Assembly (NCBI RefSeq): GCF_003226565.1
Contig: NZ_QKOE01000019.1
Span: 1 to 64,000 of the forward strand
Origin: Parazoarcus communis SWub3 = DSM 12120
GTDB lineage: Bacteria; Pseudomonadota; Gammaproteobacteria; Burkholderiales; Rhodocyclaceae
Direction: 5' to 3'
Length of the DNA: 64,000 nucleotides
The position numbers and the translations under genes are program-made. Under the pieces are notes generated by a model that searched no databases, was not told the DNA's origin, and worked only from the letters and a program-made list of their open reading frames with translations. Below are positions 58,804-64,000 of the stretch, piece after piece. Within the stretch, counting starts at the first letter, position 1. Every line of letters starts with the position of its first letter.

Positions 58804-59255
58804 AAGTCGAGTTTCATCACGATGGCGTCCTCCCTGCCTTCTAGCGCAGGATAGTAGGCTTTTCGTCGTCCGATCTCGGTAAAGCCGGATTTGCGGTACA
58901 GCGCGATCGCGGCCTCATTGCTGGGGCGAACCTCCAGAAAGAAATGGCGGGCGCCTTGCATCAGGGCCTGTGCCCGAAGATGTTCAAGCAGCAGGCTTCC
59001 GGCGCCGCCACGCTGGGCCGATGCCACCACACTGATGTTGAGCAGATGCGCCTCGTCCAGCACGTGCAGTACCACTGCGTATGCAATGCGGCGATTTTCC
59101 GACTGAAGGATGGAGCAACGATAACCTGCCGCAAGTGAGTCGGCAAAGTTGCCTCTAGTCCATGGAAATGCGTGAAGAAGTGCTTCAGCCTCAACGACCC
59201 AGTCAAGGTCGTCCTCAGTCATCGGGCGCAGGCTTGGCGCTGCCAGCGTCGTCAT
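58800..59255 (-). CDS. rimI: Ribosomal protein S18-alanine N-acetyltransferase RimI
   Basis: 151 residues, GNAT fold. LRPMTEDDLDWVVEAEALLH, then LLNISVVASAQRGGAGSLLL (acetyl-CoA site), FLEVRPSNEAAIALYRKSGF and GRRKAYYPALEG. Acetylates the N-terminus of S18. Linked to tsaB by a four-base overlap, the usual order in proteobacteria. Confidence 0.92.
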   Translation of the reverse strand: MTTLAAPSLRPMTEDDLDWVVEAEALLHAFPWTRGNFADSLAAGYRCSILQSENRRIAYAVVLHVLDEAHLLNISVVASAQRGGAGSLLLEHLRAQALMQGARHFFLEVRPSNEAAIALYRKSGFTEIGRRKAYYPALEGREDAIVMKLDL

Positions 59256-59941
59256 GCCCTACCGCCCCGTGCAAGGCGTTCCGCTGTCGTAAGGGCCACC
59301 TTGTCGCGGACATACATGGGCGCAGCAAGCTCCGCCGGCACGACTTCACCACGATCAAAAGCCGCCCGGGCCAGGGTCAGGACATCCCGGGCCAAGGGCA
59401 CTGCGTCTGCGAGACCGGTTTCGTAATGCTCGCCGAGCAGGACGCTGAAACGATCGGAATAGGCGCGAAGCGCGGAGCCAATGACTCGATAGCCGGCCGA
59501 CGGCAGGGCGAGGTGCTCTGGCGGACAGCAAGCCGGCTCTGACAAGCGGGCTACGCTGTCCGGGAAGACTTCATAAGCGGCATGGTAGATTTCGTGCATT
59601 CTGGCGTCAGTTGCAACGAGGACATGACCCGGTCCGGCCTGTAGCGCAAGCGCGTCCAGACTGCAGACTGGAATAACCGGCAAATCCGCGCCAAGGGCGA
59701 GTCCTTGCGCAATTCCGCAGGATAGTCTCAGCCCGGTAAAGGCGCCGGGGCCGCTCCCGAACGCAACGGCATCCAGCTGTGAAGCGCGCAAACCGAAATC
59801 GGCGAACAGCGCATCAATGACCGAAAGGATGTGCTCGGAATGGTTGGCATGACCATTGAGCTGACGCTCGCGGGTCAGACCCGCGTGGTGAAGTGCGACA
59901 CTTGCGTGTTCGCAGGACGTTTCGAGTGCAAGCAGATTCAT
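59252..59941 (-). CDS. tsaB: tRNA threonylcarbamoyladenosine protein TsaB
   Basis: 229 residues, ASKHA fold. LLALETSCEHASVALHHAGL, then NHSEHILSVIDALFADFGLR, and FGSGPGAFTGLRLSCGIAQG, the core TsaB motifs. Partner of TsaD/TsaE in making t6A37 of ANN-decoding tRNAs. Head of the tsaB-rimI-udg run. Confidence 0.94.
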   Translation of the reverse strand: MNLLALETSCEHASVALHHAGLTRERQLNGHANHSEHILSVIDALFADFGLRASQLDAVAFGSGPGAFTGLRLSCGIAQGLALGADLPVIPVCSLDALALQAGPGHVLVATDARMHEIYHAAYEVFPDSVARLSEPACCPPEHLALPSAGYRVIGSALRAYSDRFSVLLGEHYETGLADAVPLARDVLTLARAAFDRGEVVPAELAAPMYVRDKVALTTAERLARGGRA

Positions 59942-59987
59942 GGTGCCGGTATTCTACCGGCAGCGGGGCCCCTAGGCGTATTTGGCG

Positions 59988-60326
59988 TCAGGGACGACGG
60001 CCATCGTGGTCAGCGTTGACATTCCGCATGGTGGCACGAAGATCCCGATGCAAGGCCTCCCGCTCTTCGCTGCTGAGCTTGCGCCGATCTCGTTCCGAAT
60101 CCTGTCCGGACTCTGCACTCAAGGCTCGCCGCAGTTCGACGCGACGTTGGTTGGCCTCAGGTGGAGTTTGAATCAGCTCGAGTGTATCGACTCGGGTGTC
60201 GGCATCGACGCCTTGCGCAAATGCGCTGAAAGTACAGGTCAGGCCGGCAGCAAAAGTGAACACCAGACCGACACGCAAGAAGCTCGTGCCTGCTGCCCCG
60301 TTCGTGGAGTGCGTTGAGTCTATCAT
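59988..60326 (-). CDS. Hypothetical periplasmic protein
   Basis: 112 residues from the ATG at 60326. Signal peptide (FLRVGLVFTFAAGLTCTFSA, AFA cleavage). Mature part of about 75 residues, charged and helical: RRVELRRALSAESGQDSERD then RRKLSSEEREALHRDLRATM. Similar Arg/Glu-rich periplasmic proteins precede tsaB in related species. Function unknown. 46 bp from tsaB. Confidence 0.65.
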   Translation of the reverse strand: MIDSTHSTNGAAGTSFLRVGLVFTFAAGLTCTFSAFAQGVDADTRVDTLELIQTPPEANQRRVELRRALSAESGQDSERDRRKLSSEEREALHRDLRATMRNVNADHDGRRP

Positions 60327-60541
60327 CGTGTTCGGCCCGACCGGGCGACCATTTCCTGTTGAGACAAATGCGAATCTACCGGAGAAACCCTTGTGCTGAC
60401 TAGTCGCCGGCAGCCACGATAACGCGCCATTGTAAGGCGATGTTGCATTTGTGCGCCTGCTTACCAAGCGTTACGGGCCCATCGACTCAGCAATGATCAG
60501 CACGCTGGCGAGTGCTCGAAACACGCGCTAGGATGCACGCC

Positions 60542-61279
60542 ATGAACGGAAAAACTCGCTATCGAATTCTATTGGTCGACGACGACGCCCGACTCAGGGA
60601 GTTGCTGTCGCGCTATCTCCAGGAACAGGGGTTCGCAGTCAAGGCGGTCAACGATGCGCCGATGATGGACCGTGCCCTGCACCGCGAGCACTTCGACCTG
60701 ATCGTCCTCGACTTGATGTTGCCGGGCGAGGACGGATTGTCGATCTGTCGTCGCCTGCGTGCCGGCGAGAACCCGATTCCGATCATCATGCTCACTGCCA
60801 AGGGGGACGATGTGGACCGGATCGTAGGTCTCGAAATGGGTGCCGACGATTATCTGGGCAAACCATTCAACCCGCGCGAGCTGGTTGCACGCATTCAGGC
60901 CGTGATGCGCCGGCAGCCGCCGCCGCTGCCCGGGGCTCCAACTGCCGAAGACGAGATCGTCGTGTTCGGACGCATCCGCGTCAATCTGGGAACACGAACC
61001 CTGCAGCGTGATGGAGAGGAGATTCAGCTCACAACCGGTGAGTTCTCACTGCTCAAGGTCTTGCTGCAACATCCGCGACAGCCGTTGTCACGCGACAAGT
61101 TGATGGAACTGGCACGTGGGCGCGAGTATGGCGTGTTCGACCGCGCCATCGATGTCCAGGTCTCACGCCTGCGCAAGCTCGTGGAGGACGACCCGGCCAA
61201 GCCGCGCTATATTCAGACAGTGTGGGGATTCGGCTACGTTTTTGTTCCGGATGACAGCAAGTCAGCCAGCAGCGACTGA
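60542..61279 (+). CDS. ompR: Two-component response regulator OmpR
   Basis: 245 residues from ATG 60542 with AGGA ten bases upstream. Receiver with phospho-acceptor D57 in IVLDLMLPGEDG and ADDYLGKPFNPRELVARI. The DNA-binding winged helix ends in FDRAIDVQVSRLRKLVEDDP then IQTVWGFGYVF. OmpR-subfamily regulator of porin and osmotic-response genes. Overlaps envZ by 29 bases. Confidence 0.92.
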   Translation: MNGKTRYRILLVDDDARLRELLSRYLQEQGFAVKAVNDAPMMDRALHREHFDLIVLDLMLPGEDGLSICRRLRAGENPIPIIMLTAKGDDVDRIVGLEMGADDYLGKPFNPRELVARIQAVMRRQPPPLPGAPTAEDEIVVFGRIRVNLGTRTLQRDGEEIQLTTGEFSLLKVLLQHPRQPLSRDKLMELARGREYGVFDRAIDVQVSRLRKLVEDDPAKPRYIQTVWGFGYVFVPDDSKSASSD

Positions 61280-62717
61280 GCGCCGGGTGGACCGCCGTCC
61301 GCGACTGAGACGTCTGCGCGCATTGGGACGCTTCCTGTCCGGCTGGTTGCCACGTACCCTGCTGTGGCAGACCTTCCTGCTGGTTGCGCTGCTGTTTACC
61401 CTCGTCCTGGCAGTCTGGAGTCAGATCTTCCGCTACTTCGAGGAGGGCCCCCGCGCGAAGGATGTGGCGCAGATGGTGGTCAGTGTCGTCAACCTGACCC
61501 GCACGGCGTTGATCAATGCCGACGCCGGGCGGCGAAGCGAACTGCTGATCGAACTGGCCGCACTGGAAGGCATCCGCATCTACCCGGCGGAGGTTTCTGA
61601 CGAGGTTCAGCCCTTGCAGGATACGCGGCCCATGCGCCTGCTGATTGCCGAGGTTCGCCGTAATCTTGGTGAGCACACCCGTTTCGCCTCGCGCTGGAAA
61701 ACACTCGATGGATTCTGGATCAGCTTCCGCCTGGACGCTGATGACGCAGACGAGTACTGGGCCATGCTTCCGCCCGAACGCATCGCCAAACCGCATGCAC
61801 TGGAGTGGCTGGCCTGGGGAGGAGCCGCCTTGATTCTGGCGCTTCTTGGTGCCTTCCTCATCGTGTCCCGCATCGGTACCCCCCTGCGTCTGGTGGCACG
61901 TGCGGCGCGCATGGTGGGTAGCGGGCAGACCCCTCCTCCACTACCGGAATCCGGACCGCAGGAAATCTCCGTCGTGGCGCGGGCGATCAATCAGATGGCA
62001 GGTGACCTGGCGCGTACCGATGCTGATCGCACGCTCATCCTTGCTGGGGTATCGCATGATCTTCGTACGCCGCTCGCAAGACTTCGGCTCGGGATCGAGA
62101 TGTCCGGGGCGCCCGAAGACGAAATCACCGCAATGGTGGCAGATATCGAGGAAATGGACCGGATCATCGGCCAGTTTCTGGATTTCGGCCGTGGCGTTCC
62201 GCAAGAACCGCTGGAACAGGTCGACATCCGGCGCATGGTGCTTGATCTGATCGAGCCATACCGTCTGCGCGGCACATTGGTGACACTGAGCTTGCCCGAG
62301 AATATGGCTGAATTGCTTGTGCAGGCCCGCAGTTTGCCGCTTCGCCGTGCGCTGGCCAACCTGATCGACAATGCGCTCCGGTACGCTGGTACGGCCTTGC
62401 CCCTGGATGTCAGCGTCGAGGTCGACGCCGAGCAGTTAAGCATCGAGGTTGCGGACAGAGGACCCGGCATCCCTCCGGATCAGGTCGACAGGATGCGCCA
62501 TCCATTCACACGGCTCGAGCAGGCCCGCAGCAATACCAAGGGCGCCGGGCTGGGATTGGCAATCGTCGAGCGCATCATGCAATCCCACCACGGACGACTG
62601 GATCTCCTGCCGCGCGAAGGTGGCGGGCTGCGAGCGATCTTGCGTATTCCGATCACCGCATCGTCATCCTCTCGCGCTAGAATGGCTGCATCATCAGGTG
62701 GAGTCCAAGGGGCATGA
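61251..62717 (+). CDS. envZ: Sensor histidine kinase EnvZ
   Basis: 488 residues from ATG 61251; a later GTG (61287) is possible. TM1 (TLLWQTFLLVALLFTLVLAV), periplasmic sensor of about 130 residues, TM2 (LAWGGAALILALLGAFLIV), HAMP, phospho-acceptor H269 in GVSHDLRTPLARLRLG, then ATP-binding N-box NLIDNALRYAG, DRGPGIPP and GAGLGLAIVERIMQSHHG. Cognate kinase of OmpR. Confidence 0.92.
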   Translation: MTASQPAATERRVDRRPRLRRLRALGRFLSGWLPRTLLWQTFLLVALLFTLVLAVWSQIFRYFEEGPRAKDVAQMVVSVVNLTRTALINADAGRRSELLIELAALEGIRIYPAEVSDEVQPLQDTRPMRLLIAEVRRNLGEHTRFASRWKTLDGFWISFRLDADDADEYWAMLPPERIAKPHALEWLAWGGAALILALLGAFLIVSRIGTPLRLVARAARMVGSGQTPPPLPESGPQEISVVARAINQMAGDLARTDADRTLILAGVSHDLRTPLARLRLGIEMSGAPEDEITAMVADIEEMDRIIGQFLDFGRGVPQEPLEQVDIRRMVLDLIEPYRLRGTLVTLSLPENMAELLVQARSLPLRRALANLIDNALRYAGTALPLDVSVEVDAEQLSIEVADRGPGIPPDQVDRMRHPFTRLEQARSNTKGAGLGLAIVERIMQSHHGRLDLLPREGGGLRAILRIPITASSSSRARMAASSGGVQGA

Positions 62718-63427
62718 ATATCGAGTTCCGGCAGTTGTTTGACGAGGAAAGTTGTACGCTGACCTATCTGCTGGCGGATTCGTTGACCGGTGACGCCATA
62801 TTGATCGACACCGTCCGTGAACACCTCGGTCGTTATCTCACGCTCCTGCAGGAACTCAACCTGCAACTGGTTTGGCTGCTGGAAACGCACGCTCACGCGG
62901 ATCACATCACTGGAGCCGGTGGGCTACGGGAAATCACCGGCGCGCGCACCGCAACCGGCGAGTTAAGCGGTGTGGGCTGCGCAGACCGCCAACTCGGCGA
63001 TGGTGACACCGTTGTGTTTGGAAACGAAGTCATTCGCGTAATTGCGACGCCGGGACATACCCCTGGCTGTGTCAGCTACCACTGGAGGGATCGTCTGTTT
63101 ACCGGTGACACCTTGCTGATCGGTGGCTGTGGTAGAACGGACTTCCAGGGTGGCGATGCTGGAGCCCTGTTCGACAGTCTCGCCAGACTGCTGTCCCTTC
63201 CGGACGAAACCCTGGTGTTTCCCGGTCACGATTACAAGGGCATGAGGGTCAGTTCCGTTGGCCAGGAGAAGCTGACCAATGCCCGTTTCAAGGATCAGAC
63301 GCGCGACACCTTCATTGACTTGATGGGCAAGCTTGAACTGCCGAGTCCGCGTATGATCGACACTGCGGTACCGGCAAACCTGCGCTGTGGCCGCGGTGAC
63401 GACCTCATTGATATCCATGCAGCCTGA
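62714..63427 (+). CDS. Persulfide dioxygenase, ETHE1-like
   Basis: 237 residues. Metallo-beta-lactamase fold with THAHADHITGAGGL (iron ligands), ATPGHTPGCVSYHW, LFTGDTLLIGGCGRTDFQGG and VFPGHDYKGM. The GCGRTDFQ motif marks ETHE1-type persulfide dioxygenases, which oxidise glutathione persulfide to sulfite. Four-base overlap with envZ. Confidence 0.9.
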   Translation: MNIEFRQLFDEESCTLTYLLADSLTGDAILIDTVREHLGRYLTLLQELNLQLVWLLETHAHADHITGAGGLREITGARTATGELSGVGCADRQLGDGDTVVFGNEVIRVIATPGHTPGCVSYHWRDRLFTGDTLLIGGCGRTDFQGGDAGALFDSLARLLSLPDETLVFPGHDYKGMRVSSVGQEKLTNARFKDQTRDTFIDLMGKLELPSPRMIDTAVPANLRCGRGDDLIDIHAA

Positions 63428-63821
63428 ACTCAAGACCCTGACACCGTACGAGGAAATCGGCGGAGAACCCGCTGTACGCAAGCTTGTACAACGTTTTTAC
63501 CAGTTGATGGACACGCTTCCTGAAACCTATGGCATCCGTCGCATGCATGCGGAAGACTTGTCGGGTTCAGAAGAAAAGCTGTTCCTCTTCCTGTCCGGTT
63601 GGTTTGGCGGCCCTCAACTCTATGTAGAGCGCTACGGCCCGCCTTTTCTCCGCGCCCGTCACCTCCCCTTTTCAATCGGTGTTTCGGAGAGGGATCAATG
63701 GATGACCTGCATGACCCAGGCACTCGACGAAGTCGTCGCAGACACTGCCTTACGTGCCCGTCTTCAAGAGTCTTTCGCTGCACTGGCCAACCACATGCGG
63801 AACCGCGCCGAAGGCGGCTGA
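63417..63821 (+). CDS. Group II truncated haemoglobin
   Basis: 134 residues from ATG 63417 (overlapping the persulfide dioxygenase end). TPYEEIGGEPAVRKLVQRFY, KLFLFLSGWFGGPQLYVERY, GPPFLRARHLPFSIGVSERD, then QWMTCMTQALDE. Proximal histidine in RHLPF, group II tryptophan in QWMTCM. Oxygen or NO-related haem protein. Confidence 0.92.
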   Translation: MQPELKTLTPYEEIGGEPAVRKLVQRFYQLMDTLPETYGIRRMHAEDLSGSEEKLFLFLSGWFGGPQLYVERYGPPFLRARHLPFSIGVSERDQWMTCMTQALDEVVADTALRARLQESFAALANHMRNRAEGG

Positions 63822-63855
63822 GTCAACCCGGTCTCTCCCACTTATAATCCTCGCC

Positions 63856-64000
63856 ATGAAGTTTCTTTTCGACCTGCTGCCGGTCATCCTGTTTTTCGCC
63901 GCCTACAAGTTTGCCGGAGCGGATCCTGAAGCCTCTCATGCCCTGGCCTCGCAATGGCTGGGCGACGGCATTGTCGCCTCGCAGTCGCCCATCCTGATTG
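63856..64000 (+). CDS. yciB: Septation/membrane protein YciB, N-terminal part
   Basis: Cut by the window end after 48 residues. MKFLFDLLPVILFFAAYKFA is the conserved N-terminal TM of the YciB/IspZ (intracellular septation A) family. Follows the haemoglobin gene by 34 bp. Confidence 0.85.
   Translation, partial: MKFLFDLLPVILFFAAYKFAGADPEASHALASQWLGDGIVASQSPILI

Noticed and set aside
1..64000. CRISPR arrays and rRNA genes
   Set aside because: No regularly spaced direct repeats with unique spacers and no rRNA sequence were seen; the only regular repeats are in-frame protein repeats of the fibre, tail and methyltransferase genes.

Overview
The window is a stretch of a high-GC betaproteobacterial chromosome. 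The housekeeping genes (radA, lplT, type-4 uracil-DNA glycosylase, rimI, tsaB, ompR/envZ, ETHE1-like persulfide dioxygenase, group II truncated haemoglobin, yciB) and their order suggest Rhodocyclales/Zoogloeaceae; that genus-level guess is inference. About 46 kb is one tailed-phage prophage and about 6.3 kb is a second, filamentous (inovirus) prophage.

Layout. 1-127: 3' end of an IS3-family transposase and its terminal inverted repeat. About 171-46789: a podovirus-like prophage resembling Bcep22-type phages (terminase, portal, scaffold, capsid, long chain of small virion genes, then one 9.3-kb gene). Its left arm has a reverse-strand lipoprotein, a CI-like S24 repressor and divergent Cro. 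Then come a DNA-modification pair (m5C methyltransferase plus DndC/PAPS-reductase-like protein), replication O/P-like genes and an endonuclease. The late region runs from terminase (9.2 kb) through head genes, a lysis cassette with nested Rz/Rz1, an anti-Thoeris-like (Tad2/DUF2829) protein and tail/fibre genes to a 3,115-residue polyvalent ejection protein. Reverse-strand cargo genes (morons) interrupt the forward array at 6.2, 13.8 and 35.2-36.7 kb; the last is a HEPN cassette. A 12-bp element recurs four times, always 58-72 bp ahead of the first gene of a late block. No integrase is visible. The right end abuts the 3' end of tRNA-Leu(TAG) at 46790-46874, a likely attachment site; the left end lies outside the window.

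46991-47653: rluA. 47771-54102: inovirus prophage with XRE regulator, gpV-like ssDNA-binding protein, replication initiator, tiny coat proteins, major coat protein, TspB/gpIII-like adsorption protein, DUF2523/gpVI-like protein, Zot (gpI) and a hairpin-rich intergenic region. It is bounded by a 13-bp direct repeat that splits a dif-like XerC/XerD site, and it has no integrase of its own.

54.1-64 kb: ordinary chromosome. radA and a LysR regulator (minus) diverge from lplT; the block udg-rimI-tsaB and a small periplasmic protein is on the minus strand; ompR-envZ, the ETHE1-like enzyme, truncated haemoglobin and yciB (cut by the window end) are on the plus strand.

The most interesting material is phage counter-defence and host manipulation: a methyltransferase/DndC-like pair, a RyR-domain protein, a gp49-Tad2 fusion, the HEPN/TPR-like cassette, the giant protein with three zincin motifs and a PBECR-like nuclease domain, and a fibre with 18 His-x-His-type repeats.
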